A stretch of 36,044 nt of DNA, taken from positions 1 to 36,044 of IMG/VR virus record IMGVR_UViG_3300031227_000189; one strand, 5' to 3'. The translations under genes and the position numbers were made by a program. Below are positions 6,398 to 13,658 of the stretch, piece by piece. The notes beneath the pieces were generated by a model. That model was not told where the DNA came from. It saw only the letters and a program-made list of their open reading frames with translations, and did no database searches. Origin of the DNA: a virus. Position 1 is the stretch's first letter. Each line of letters begins with the position of its first letter.

Positions 6398-8266
6398 TTA
6401 GTTATACTCCACCCTTACAAAGGTTATATTTATATTAGAGACTCCAGTGTTTACGAGTCGGTATTTTAATTCATCGCCAGAAGTTACAAAATTAAATAAC
6501 TCTTCATTTGTTCCTCCTGCGAATCCAGAATTTTCGTTTGCTAATTCTATTGAGAAACTTGTTCCGCTAGCTTCAACATAAGGAATTGCTGTTAAGTAAG
6601 TACGGTCTCCTTTAACGAAAGGTCTAGAAGTTAATGTTCCTCCTGGAGCTAATGTATAATAATTATTATCTAAATCTAATGTTCCGAAACTATTATTTTC
6701 ATCAACGAAAAAACTATCAGTCCATCGTTCTCGGAATTTGTTTCTTGAATTGTAACTATATTTTATTTCTTTAGTTGCTAGAGCTGTTCCTGTGTACTCA
6801 TCTCTCATGATTGCAGTTCCACCCATAAGACTTCTATAATCAGGAGGTACGTGAGGATCTTGCATTTGGAAAGTATCATCTGTGTCGTGTCCATCGTAAC
6901 TTATGTTTTCGAAATCAACAACAATATTTCCACCGAAATAAAAAGTCTTTATGATCCCATCAGTACTTATCTTTTCGAAATCATCACGCTCACTTCTAAG
7001 CTTAAGAAAATCAGCTAATTTGTCTGCCAGAGGTTCAGGAGTATGGTTAAGAGTTAAAGTGATCACCAAGAATCCTTCAGGACTCAAACGAGTACTCTTC
7101 TCTAAAATATCTACATCTCCAGTGAACTTATCGCTAACTAATGGAACTTTGTTTCCTGGATTCCAATCAATAACTTGTTGCTGAGTAGTAGGAATAACTT
7201 TAACTGTGTAAATATTACTTACTAAATTGTGATTGTCTAAATAATTCCGACAATAAATGTAAGCATCTTCTACACTAACAATTGCATCATCGTCTATGTG
7301 TTTTACTTTTTCTAAATTGTATAGTGAAATACTTGCAGCATCAGATAAGTCTTCATAGACCTTACTGAATCCATTATAAAGAATCGTAAGAGTTTCTCCA
7401 ACCACAGTGTTTACATTGAAAGTTAATTTTCTAATATCAGGTTTGAAATAAGCATCGTAACTAGTTCCTACATCATAATTCTGAACTCCTTCCAGGGCTA
7501 CCGTTAATTCTGTTCCTGAACTATACTTTACGTTGGTTGCTCCATTAGGAAAATTACTTAGTTCGAACTCTTGAGCTGTTCCACCGCATACGAATTTGTC
7601 TTCTGTAGTTACAGGGAATCTAGCACCTAAAACTTTTACTATGTTTGCGAAACGACTATCATCCATTTTTCTACGGAATCTACCTACAGTATTTACTCCT
7701 TGACTTATAGTGCTAGTGATTAATGCAAAATCTCTTTCTACTAACCAGAACTTTTTATTCTGATCAACAAACCAAACACGGTTAGCTCTCAATGCATAAG
7801 TATCAAAAATACTACTTACCTGTCTGTCCTGGAACAACTGGCTTAAGTAATCTATATCTATGTCTGGAATGCTAGTATCGTCGTAGGTCCAATCAGGAAA
7901 CTTCTCATCGATAATAGCGTGAAGAATATCTTTCATGTTTCCATTACCTGCGTCTTCTCTGAATCGACCAGTGTATTCTGCTTTCTTTGCTTTGAAAGCG
8001 TGACCTTTAGCTCTGAATTTAATTGAGAAACTTTCTTCTTCGTCTTCTTTTTCTATAATAAAACCAGAGAACTCTTTGAAGTAACTATCTACTTTGATAT
8101 ACCATGCTACTTCTGTTCCATAATCATAATCTACAGGAATACTTTCATCTAAACGAAAGTTTATTTGAGGGATCGATCCATCAGAATTAGTTTTAACTAC
8201 AGGAGTTCCGACTATAAAACTAGTTACGTCTACGCCGTTAAGTTCTAATTTCCAACTAAGAGTCAA
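6398..8266 (-). CDS. Tail hub / baseplate protein (Tal-like)
   Basis: 622 aa. Start chosen at TTG 8266, which overlaps the TGA stop of the distal tail gene (TTGA) with GGGAGG ten bases upstream; another TTG at 8284 is possible. The N-terminal 400 residues have the strand-rich pattern of phage tail hub proteins (LELNGVDVTSFI, then FSGFIIEKED, then RFANIVKVLG). Its order after tape measure and distal tail protein is standard for long-tailed phages. The C-terminal third looks like a separate beta domain. It would cap the tail tube and contact the cell. Confidence 0.75.
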   Translation of the reverse strand: MTLSWKLELNGVDVTSFIVGTPVVKTNSDGSIPQINFRLDESIPVDYDYGTEVAWYIKVDSYFKEFSGFIIEKEDEEESFSIKFRAKGHAFKAKKAEYTGRFREDAGNGNMKDILHAIIDEKFPDWTYDDTSIPDIDIDYLSQLFQDRQVSSIFDTYALRANRVWFVDQNKKFWLVERDFALITSTISQGVNTVGRFRRKMDDSRFANIVKVLGARFPVTTEDKFVCGGTAQEFELSNFPNGATNVKYSSGTELTVALEGVQNYDVGTSYDAYFKPDIRKLTFNVNTVVGETLTILYNGFSKVYEDLSDAASISLYNLEKVKHIDDDAIVSVEDAYIYCRNYLDNHNLVSNIYTVKVIPTTQQQVIDWNPGNKVPLVSDKFTGDVDILEKSTRLSPEGFLVITLTLNHTPEPLADKLADFLKLRSERDDFEKISTDGIIKTFYFGGNIVVDFENISYDGHDTDDTFQMQDPHVPPDYRSLMGGTAIMRDEYTGTALATKEIKYSYNSRNKFRERWTDSFFVDENNSFGTLDLDNNYYTLAPGGTLTSRPFVKGDRTYLTAIPYVEASGTSFSIELANENSGFAGGTNEELFNFVTSGDELKYRLVNTGVSNINITFVRVEYN

Positions 8267-8679
8267 TTGTTGTACGCCTCCCAAGTCATGTCAACAATAA
8301 TAAGATTCTTTTTTTCTTGATATGCATATTTGAAAGTTCCATTCTTTACAACATATTTACCAGTTAAATTACTATCTATGTCTGTTGCATCTAAATAGAA
8401 TTGTAAACTTTCTATAGTTCGAACAATAGCCAAATTAGTGAAACGATTATCACCATAGAGATAAAGAGTTGCTTTCATGTCAGCATCATCGCTTCCGTTG
8501 TAGTGTTTGAAATTTCCTTCTCTTCCTGGACTTCTGTTCGTAGTCCAAATAGGTTTCTCGTTTCTATCGAAGCTTCCTTTTACAAAGAATATTTCTGGAG
8601 CTGTGTTATTAATTATTGGCGTTGTTGTTTGGAAGATAATACTTCCGCTTGAATCTGTTTGTTTTATTGTGAATACCAT
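8263..8679 (-). CDS. Distal tail protein (Dit-like)
   Basis: 138 aa from ATG 8679, preceded by GAGGATTCATAAA. It is beta-rich with one helix, and its order (tape measure, this gene, hub) is that of phage distal tail proteins, which form the hexameric ring joining tube and tip. RSPGREGNFKHYNG and a C-terminal strand VDMTWEAYNN fit. Sequence similarity to characterised Dit proteins is weak by eye, so the call leans on synteny. Confidence 0.65.
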   Translation of the reverse strand: MVFTIKQTDSSGSIIFQTTTPIINNTAPEIFFVKGSFDRNEKPIWTTNRSPGREGNFKHYNGSDDADMKATLYLYGDNRFTNLAIVRTIESLQFYLDATDIDSNLTGKYVVKNGTFKYAYQEKKNLIIVDMTWEAYNN

Positions 8680-8680
8680 T

Positions 8681-10228
8681 TTATGAATCCTCGAAAGCGT
8701 CTCCGCCATCTCCTCCGCCAAAATTATCAGATATGAAGCCGAAAGCTCCCTTTTCTCCGAACTCGAAAACTTTAGCTAAGGTTCTTCTCTTTTCTATCTC
8801 CTCATCGAGACTTACAACGATTGCTTCTTGATCTTTTTTTATAGCGCTCATTCTTTCAGCTTGAGTATCTAGAGATGTTAATAGAACTTCTCGTTCTTTA
8901 ATATCTTCTTTAGTTCCTGCAACTATGTCTTGAATTTTACTTCCAATATCAGCTACAGTTTTTAATTCTGCTTCTCGAATAATACCTTCGTCTTCTCCTT
9001 GAGAAATAGCAGTGTCTACATCGACTTGTTTAGTTAATCTTGCTTCATCTAAGAAAAGTTTTTGTTCTTGTAATTGAGTATTTGTATCTGTGACTATTTG
9101 TTTAGCTTCGTTTAATCGAACTATATCTTCTGCAGTAACTGATCCTCCATCTCGAAGAGCTTTTTCTGCGCCTGCTAATTCATTAAGAGTTCTTTGAGCA
9201 GTAATTTTTTCTAATTGCAATCTATTTATTTCTCTTTGTGCTTCAACTTCTTCTTGAGATTGAACGCCAACTAATCCTTGCAATTCATTACTTAAGTTAT
9301 TAATATTATCTGATAAGCTTTTCACTGATTGTTCCGTTTCTACAAAACCTGCTTGTAATTTAATGAGTTCATCTTGCCCTGTTTGGAACGCAGCATTAGT
9401 TGAAGTTATAGCTGTTTCTGCGTCTGCTTGAGTAGATATGAATGATACAAAAGCCGTGACTACTCCTCCTACATCTGCTTTGAAATTCTGCCAAGATGCA
9501 CTTCCTCTTTCTATTTTTTCGTTAGCTGTTTCTTGAATAAGACTGAAAGCTTCTACAATGTGTGCGCTGTTTTCAATAGTGCTTGTTGATAATGCTACAG
9601 CTCTTTCTTGTTTAGTAAGTTCCTCTGCGCTTTTTCCTATGGAATCAGCGTATTCTCCATAAACAATTTCACTGTCAATAACAATACCTAGGTTATCTAG
9701 AATCAAAGGAGAGGCTCTTCCAATACCTGTAACTATATCATTAGCTGCAGACTCAGTACTTACTCCTAGAATCTTAGCTCTAGCAGCTGCAACTTCCAAT
9801 AGTCCAGGAAGATCATCGGATCGAAGTCCTAAAGCTAATGCTTTGTTTTTTACTTGTAGTAAAGTTAGATCGCTTACTAGACCTTTCGTTGCGTTACGCA
9901 TCTGTCCTAAGTCTTCTTCAATTTCATCAGCTGTCTTTCCTGTTTGTAAACGTAATGACTGGAACTGTTGTTCGAACTTTAATCCTGCCTTAACACTTTC
10001 TATAGCGAACTGTTTCAAGCCATCGACAACTTTAGTAATTGCACCTGCAGCAGTAAAACCTAGAGCTGTATTTGCAACATCACCCATTTTTAAGAACGAA
10101 CCTTGAGATTTATTGCTAGTATTTTTGATATTTTTTTCTAGATCAGTGATAGATCTCTCTATATTCTTAACTCCCTTAGTTACATTATCTTGTATTAAAA
10201 ATTTAATTCTAGCTTCGTTACCAGCCAT
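8681..10228 (-). CDS. Tail tape measure protein
   Basis: 515 aa, mostly helical, with Ala/Ser-rich central segments (TAAGAITKVVDGL, TGIGRASPLILDNLGI) and C-terminal coiled coils. This composition and the position directly after the frameshifted chaperone identify it as the tape measure, which sets tail length and is threaded inside the tube. At roughly 0.15 nm per residue the tail would be near 75-80 nm, short for the type. A glycine-rich end (FGGGDGGDAFEDS) precedes the distal tail gene. One hydrophobic stretch near 50-65 could insert in a membrane. Confidence 0.85.
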   Translation of the reverse strand: MAGNEARIKFLIQDNVTKGVKNIERSITDLEKNIKNTSNKSQGSFLKMGDVANTALGFTAAGAITKVVDGLKQFAIESVKAGLKFEQQFQSLRLQTGKTADEIEEDLGQMRNATKGLVSDLTLLQVKNKALALGLRSDDLPGLLEVAAARAKILGVSTESAANDIVTGIGRASPLILDNLGIVIDSEIVYGEYADSIGKSAEELTKQERAVALSTSTIENSAHIVEAFSLIQETANEKIERGSASWQNFKADVGGVVTAFVSFISTQADAETAITSTNAAFQTGQDELIKLQAGFVETEQSVKSLSDNINNLSNELQGLVGVQSQEEVEAQREINRLQLEKITAQRTLNELAGAEKALRDGGSVTAEDIVRLNEAKQIVTDTNTQLQEQKLFLDEARLTKQVDVDTAISQGEDEGIIREAELKTVADIGSKIQDIVAGTKEDIKEREVLLTSLDTQAERMSAIKKDQEAIVVSLDEEIEKRRTLAKVFEFGEKGAFGFISDNFGGGDGGDAFEDS

Positions 10229-10438
10229 TTATTTTTCCTCATAATTAAGTTTGTATAGTTCATCCATTTGTTCTTCTTTCCATTCTTCTTTTAGATCTTC
10301 GTAAGTTTTATTCTTTGCAATGTAATCATCCAATAAAGCGAACTTTTCGAAAAGACTCAAGTTTCCTATATCAAAGAAATTGTAACCATACTCATGAATT
10401 ATACAGTCTACTTTCCTGATAACACTAAAGCCGTCGCT
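10229..10438 (-). CDS. Tail assembly chaperone, T part, read by -1 frameshift
   Basis: A 69-codon frame with no start codon, ending at TAA 10231-10229 right against the tape measure ATG. It joins the upstream chaperone gene in the -1 frame exactly at the A-AAA-AAA heptamer 10444-10438. The product would continue SDGFSVIRKV... to ...LYKLNYEEK. This is the G/G-T arrangement of lambda-like phages, in which a small fraction of ribosomes slip to make the longer chaperone needed for tail assembly. The frame is compact and acidic, and no alternative start or ribosome site is visible. Confidence 0.75.
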   Translation of the reverse strand, partial: SDGFSVIRKVDCIIHEYGYNFFDIGNLSLFEKFALLDDYIAKNKTYEDLKEEWKEEQMDELYKLNYEEK

Positions 10439-10926
10439 TTTTTTATTTTTTTTTTTAACTCTTCAGATTTTTCCTTCTCTTCTTTAGTTAAAGTTGGCGA
10501 GCTATTCATTGCTATGTGATTTGCTATAAGGAATTTCTCTCGAGGATTTTTAATATCTCTCCATTCCTCATAAGTTTTTACTGGTTTAAAGCATTTTTTA
10601 GCGCAAATGTGAGCATCCAAATCATCAACTAATGTTCCATCGAAACTAAATTTCTTTCCTTGGAATCGTTCTCTTTTAATGTTCTCGAACTCGAAGCTGA
10701 TAAGTGGTATGAATGATATTTCTATTGTTTGTTTCTCTTCTTCTTTTATTTTTTGAAGCTCTTTAACAGTTCCTTCGTAAACTAATTTCTTTTCTTCATC
10801 AGTTTCTTTGGCTGCTAGTTCTTTGTAAAGATCTATTTGTTCATCGAAATTATTAATCCAATATTCTATAGCTGCTGGTTGAGGAATTAGATTTCCTTCT
10901 TTGTTTCTTATCCATGCATCACTCAT
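10408..10926 (-). CDS. Tail assembly chaperone (G protein)
   Basis: 172 aa in the zero frame. Start chosen at ATG 10926 with GGTGA five bases upstream, overlapping the previous gene by 8 bases; a GTG at 10935 is possible. It is helical and charged, with coiled-coil potential near 40-70 and a lysine-rich C-terminus (LTKEEKEKSEELKKKIKK) encoded by the A-rich slippery region. Unshifted ribosomes finish ATALVLSGK. Position between tail tube and tape measure and the -1 extension identify the role: folding or holding the tape measure during tail assembly. Confidence 0.8.
   Translation of the reverse strand: MSDAWIRNKEGNLIPQPAAIEYWINNFDEQIDLYKELAAKETDEEKKLVYEGTVKELQKIKEEEKQTIEISFIPLISFEFENIKRERFQGKKFSFDGTLVDDLDAHICAKKCFKPVKTYEEWRDIKNPREKFLIANHIAMNSSPTLTKEEKEKSEELKKKIKKATALVLSGK
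10438..10444 (-). promoter_or_regulatory. Slippery heptamer for programmed -1 frameshift
   Basis: In the zero frame the codons are ATA AAA AAA GCG, so the heptamer A AAA AAA fits the X XXY YYZ rule perfectly. After slipping, reading resumes at AGC and continues for 69 codons. An 11-A run lies a few bases upstream, which could stimulate slippage or complicate sequencing. Confidence 0.75.
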
Positions 10927-11188
10927 CTTCGTCACCTTTTTTAGTCAGGTCCTCGAATAAGTGTTTGTTAGCCGGATCTCTCATGTAAGATTGTACGCAG
11001 GCAGTGAATGCTGCTCCTTCGCTGTTGGCATATACTCGACTTATTTTTTTAAAGTCTCTCCATATAGCTACGTTAACGTTGTGTATTCTATCGACTGTTC
11101 CTAGGGCGTGTCCGTCCTCGAACTCTTTGTATAGTTTAATTCTTGCTAAGTCCTTTTCTTCTAGACTTTTACTTTCTGGTTCTACCAT
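10919..11188 (-). CDS. Small tail-module protein, 89 aa
   Basis: Starts at ATG 11188 after GAGGACAAACAA and ends in TGA overlapping the chaperone start. It is helical and charged with the central segment SRVYANSEGAAFTACVQSYM. It lies between the tail tube and chaperone genes. It may be an additional chaperone or tail completion factor. No family is recognised. Confidence 0.6.
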   Translation of the reverse strand: MVEPESKSLEEKDLARIKLYKEFEDGHALGTVDRIHNVNVAIWRDFKKISRVYANSEGAAFTACVQSYMRDPANKHLFEDLTKKGDEDE

Positions 11189-11208
11189 TTGTTTGTCCTC
11201 TGATAATT

Positions 11209-11232
11209 AAAAAGAAAAAAAAATAAAAATTA
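11209..11232 (-). terminator. T-rich terminator after tail-tube gene
   Basis: Just after the tail-tube stop the minus strand has T-runs (5, 9 and 5 T) with no strong hairpin. Archaeal RNA polymerase stops at such runs. This would give a tube transcript in excess over the chaperone and tape measure genes beyond it. Confidence 0.55.
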
Positions 11233-11238
11233 AATTAC

Positions 11239-11727
11239 TTACAGTGTGACTGTTCTAGTCGCAATCCAGTAATCTAAAGTAAACTTCAATGTTGCTTCGA
11301 AACCTTTGTTAAGTACGAAACTTGGTTTCATAAACAAACCTTTAGCATTGTAACTAGTGTATTTTAGAGATGAACCTGTTGCAGTAACTGGACTAGTAAT
11401 TTCTACAGTTCCACCTGCAGCACCGGCATTTTTCATACTCCAAGATGTTCCACTTGAAACAGTTCCACCTGAAACAGTTCCACCTGCGCCATAAATGCTA
11501 GTCATCATAGCATCGTGAGTATCATCTGTTAAGATAACTTTAATCTCTACACTACTTGCTGTGTCTTCGCCAATGAACGTGTACTGTGTTCCGTCGCTTC
11601 CACTAACTAGTTCTTCGCCAGGTTCCCCTACCGCAATGTCAAAATCCTCGATAACAACAGCTTTGATATCATCTGCTGCTGTTCCGATAGTAATTGTACT
11701 TCCTTTTGTAATGTGTGCATTTCCCAT
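11239..11727 (-). CDS. Major tail tube protein
   Basis: 162 aa from ATG 11727 (GGAG upstream). It is beta-rich with a glycine/serine loop in which GGTVS is repeated (near residues 80-95), and ends FTLDYWIATRTVTL. Size, strand pattern and order (tail terminator, this gene, chaperone, tape measure) are those of phage tail tube proteins, which stack as hexameric rings. A T-rich terminator right behind it agrees with high expression. Confidence 0.75.
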   Translation of the reverse strand: MGNAHITKGSTITIGTAADDIKAVVIEDFDIAVGEPGEELVSGSDGTQYTFIGEDTASSVEIKVILTDDTHDAMMTSIYGAGGTVSGGTVSSGTSWSMKNAGAAGGTVEITSPVTATGSSLKYTSYNAKGLFMKPSFVLNKGFEATLKFTLDYWIATRTVTL

Positions 11728-11734
11728 TTTCGTT

Positions 11735-12217
11735 TTACTCCGTTGCAATTAAATTGTCTATTTTTAAAATTACTCTTCCCTGAATAGTATTTTCTTTATC
11801 AGGATCTCTTTCTGCAGTTCCTTCAGATACTTTGAAAGTTCCAGCTCCACCACTTGATAAACTAAAATCTTGTTTATTAAGTAAAATTCTTATTCTATCC
11901 ACAGCGTCTGTTGCTGTACTCCAAGGATTATCATCTACCCATGCAGCTATTTGTATTGATAATTCGTCTACTTGAATATTGCAGTCAGGATTATCACCGT
12001 AAATTAATGGAGCGTGAAGAACATCATCTAGAACTATTCTTGGATTAACAAAACCTTTTCTTTGATCAACTGGCCTGTTTGCGAAAACATAGTTGTTTGC
12101 ATTAGCAGTACCTCCAGCGATATCTAGAATTGTAGAAATAAGTGTATTGTCGGCTCTAAGAATATCTCTTACGTGAACCTTTATGTCTTTTAAAAGTGAA
12201 GCATAATTTATAGCCAT
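11735..12217 (-). CDS. Tail terminator protein
   Basis: 160 aa. Start chosen at ATG 12217 with GGAGAAATAACT upstream; the frame is open further up but without a ribosome site. An N-terminal helix, then a strand-rich body with RIVLDDV, VDELSIQIAAWV and a final GRVILKIDNLIATE, resembles the DUF3168-type tail completion fold. It caps the tail tube where it meets the head. Transcription probably begins at the class B promoter at 12295-12314. Confidence 0.65.
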   Translation of the reverse strand: MAINYASLLKDIKVHVRDILRADNTLISTILDIAGGTANANNYVFANRPVDQRKGFVNPRIVLDDVLHAPLIYGDNPDCNIQVDELSIQIAAWVDDNPWSTATDAVDRIRILLNKQDFSLSSGGAGTFKVSEGTAERDPDKENTIQGRVILKIDNLIATE

Positions 12218-12294
12218 AGTTATTTCTCCAACGAGGAATTTAATATCTAAATGTTCACAACTGAACACCCATACTTAATTTATAGAAATACTTA

Positions 12295-12314
12295 TTTATA
12301 TAGTATTGACTCAA
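12295..12314 (-). promoter_or_regulatory. Class B late promoter, tail module
   Basis: Minus strand TTGAGTCAATACTATATAAA, identical to the sequences at 22104-22123 and 24297-24316. The TATA box is at 12295-12302 and the palindrome TTGAGTCAA at 12306-12314. It overlaps the stop codon of the upstream gene and lies about 80 bases before the tail terminator start. Confidence 0.75.
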
Positions 12315-12703
12315 AAACCAGCATTATTTAACCAGCTGTCCAATATTTTTCTACTAAGACTATCTGTTTGCGATAAAGCAAATGCTGCGCTTCTTTCCAT
12401 AAAAAACCTTGGATAGATCCGGCTTGTTCCTCGGTTAACAAAATTAGCGTAATTAACGAATCCTCCTTTGGAACCTTGTATTCCTCCAGTAACGAAGTCA
12501 ACGTTCTTTCCATCATCTGATTTCTCTACTCGAGCAGTGCTTGCCAGATCACCTGTAACTTTAGGAATAAATCTTGATTTACCTACAACTACCGCTTCTG
12601 CTGCAACTTCTGTTAGAACCGCTTTAGCTGCATTAGGGAATCTAGAATTAAGCTTTCTCAAGTCAGAGAGTGTTTTTTTTGCATCTAAGATTGCTTGAAC
12701 CAT
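12311..12703 (-). CDS. HK97 gp10-like head-tail connector/tail completion protein
   Basis: 130 aa. An N-terminal helix (LDAKKTLSDLRKL...AVLTEVAAEAV) is followed by strands and the typical motif NYANFVNRGTSRIYPRFFMERSA near 83-105, which marks the HK97 gp10-like family (the form YaxxvEfGTsr..arPFlrpA). These proteins join the finished tail to the head. It ends at the TGA that overlaps the class B promoter and starts next to the upstream connector gene. Confidence 0.75.
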   Translation of the reverse strand: MVQAILDAKKTLSDLRKLNSRFPNAAKAVLTEVAAEAVVVGKSRFIPKVTGDLASTARVEKSDDGKNVDFVTGGIQGSKGGFVNYANFVNRGTSRIYPRFFMERSAAFALSQTDSLSRKILDSWLNNAGF

Positions 12704-13056
12704 TATGGTTTATTTTCTGTAGCGAAAGCAACGGTCCGATTATTATAACTCAACAACTCATCGATCTCGAAATCATTAGAAATACCTGCGATAGTTATTT
12801 TATAGCCTTCCTTTACAGTAACTCCTTTTTTGAAAATGAATTTTTTAGAATTAATAGTTACTTTCCCACCGCTGTTCTTGATCTCTGTTTCTGTAGGATC
12901 TTCGATTACTGTTAACTCGCTGCTTGTTCCTCCGCCCCAATCAGGAACTTCAGTTACTGCGTTGTAAGTTGGAGTGTCTGCACGAGTCGTTAAGATTATT
13001 GTTTCTCCAAGCATATCAGTGGCCGCTCTTGCAGCGCTAGTATTATGCAATACCAT
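12703..13056 (-). CDS. Head-tail joining (stopper-like) protein
   Basis: 117 aa. Beta-barrel pattern (ETIILTTRAD, KFIFKKGVTVKEGYKITIAGI, then DFEIDELLSYNNRTVAF) like phage head completion/stopper proteins that plug the portal after packaging. The position between connector and gp10-like genes agrees. The start overlaps the preceding TAA (TAATG). Assignment rests on size, pattern and synteny. Confidence 0.6.
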   Translation of the reverse strand: MVLHNTSAARAATDMLGETIILTTRADTPTYNAVTEVPDWGGGTSSELTVIEDPTETEIKNSGGKVTINSKKFIFKKGVTVKEGYKITIAGISNDFEIDELLSYNNRTVAFATENKP

Positions 13057-13430
13057 TATTGCACCCTGTTCTCCAGGACACCATCAGAATCGTATTGGTA
13101 TCTTTTATCTAGGCTTTGCTTAACCATTCCGGCAGTATTATTTCCTGCGGCAACATTAATATCTTTGATTCTTTTATTGTATTTATCTAAGAAGTGATCA
13201 GGATCTGGTTTAACGAGAGTTGTTCCGTCCATTCTAGTTACAAAACCTAAGCTTTGCCAACTGCTAGCTATGAGGTAACACGTGTACCAACGCACAGCTA
13301 CGGCGTCTGTGCTTGTTTGTTGAGCTGCAGCATCCGCTAACATTAGTTCTATGTAATCGTTCGTCAGAAGAGTTGTATTGTCTTCTGCTATGAGACTGTA
13401 TCTTACTTTTTGATTTTGTGTTAATACCAT
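13056..13430 (-). CDS. Head-tail connector/adaptor protein
   Basis: 124 aa, mainly helical (NDYIELMLADAAAQQT, VRWYTCYLIASSWQSLG, HFLDKYNKRIKDINVAAG). Helical adaptors of this size (gp6/gp15-like) form the ring beneath the portal. It is the first of the connector run 13430-11735. Its separation from the capsid genes by adhesin genes is unusual. Confidence 0.6.
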   Translation of the reverse strand: MVLTQNQKVRYSLIAEDNTTLLTNDYIELMLADAAAQQTSTDAVAVRWYTCYLIASSWQSLGFVTRMDGTTLVKPDPDHFLDKYNKRIKDINVAAGNNTAGMVKQSLDKRYQYDSDGVLENRVQ

Positions 13431-13436
13431 TTTCTT

Positions 13437-13658
13437 TTATCTCCCTTGAAAGTATTGAACAAGAAGAACTAATCCTCCACCTATAAATGTGCATAGAGTG
13501 CTTATGGTTGCTATTACTGCTGTTGCTTTTTGTCTGAACTTAGTGTTCTTTCCTATTTTTGTATCTTGAGCGACCATTCTTAATTCGAAAGCATTGATTC
13601 GTTTATCTATGTGATCAGTTATTTTGTCAACGTATTTCTCCATAGAAACGCCTGCCAT
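13437..13658 (-). CDS. Small membrane protein with N-terminal coiled coil
   Basis: 73 aa. Start at ATG 13658 (GAGGG upstream, overlapping the adhesin stop). Residues 5-45 form a charged helix and 45-68 one membrane segment (ATAVIATISTLCTFIGGGLVLLVQYF). The layout resembles XhlA/holin-associated phage proteins and may anchor a complex at the host membrane. The function is inferred from topology only. Confidence 0.6.
   Translation of the reverse strand: MAGVSMEKYVDKITDHIDKRINAFELRMVAQDTKIGKNTKFRQKATAVIATISTLCTFIGGGLVLLVQYFQGR

Noticed and set aside
10935-10942. AAAAAAGG run at the end of the 89-aa gene as a +1/-2 frameshift site
   Set aside because: A join to the next frame is possible only by +1 or -2. 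That gene has its own ATG and ribosome site, and the perfect -1 heptamer at 10438-10444 explains the chaperone.
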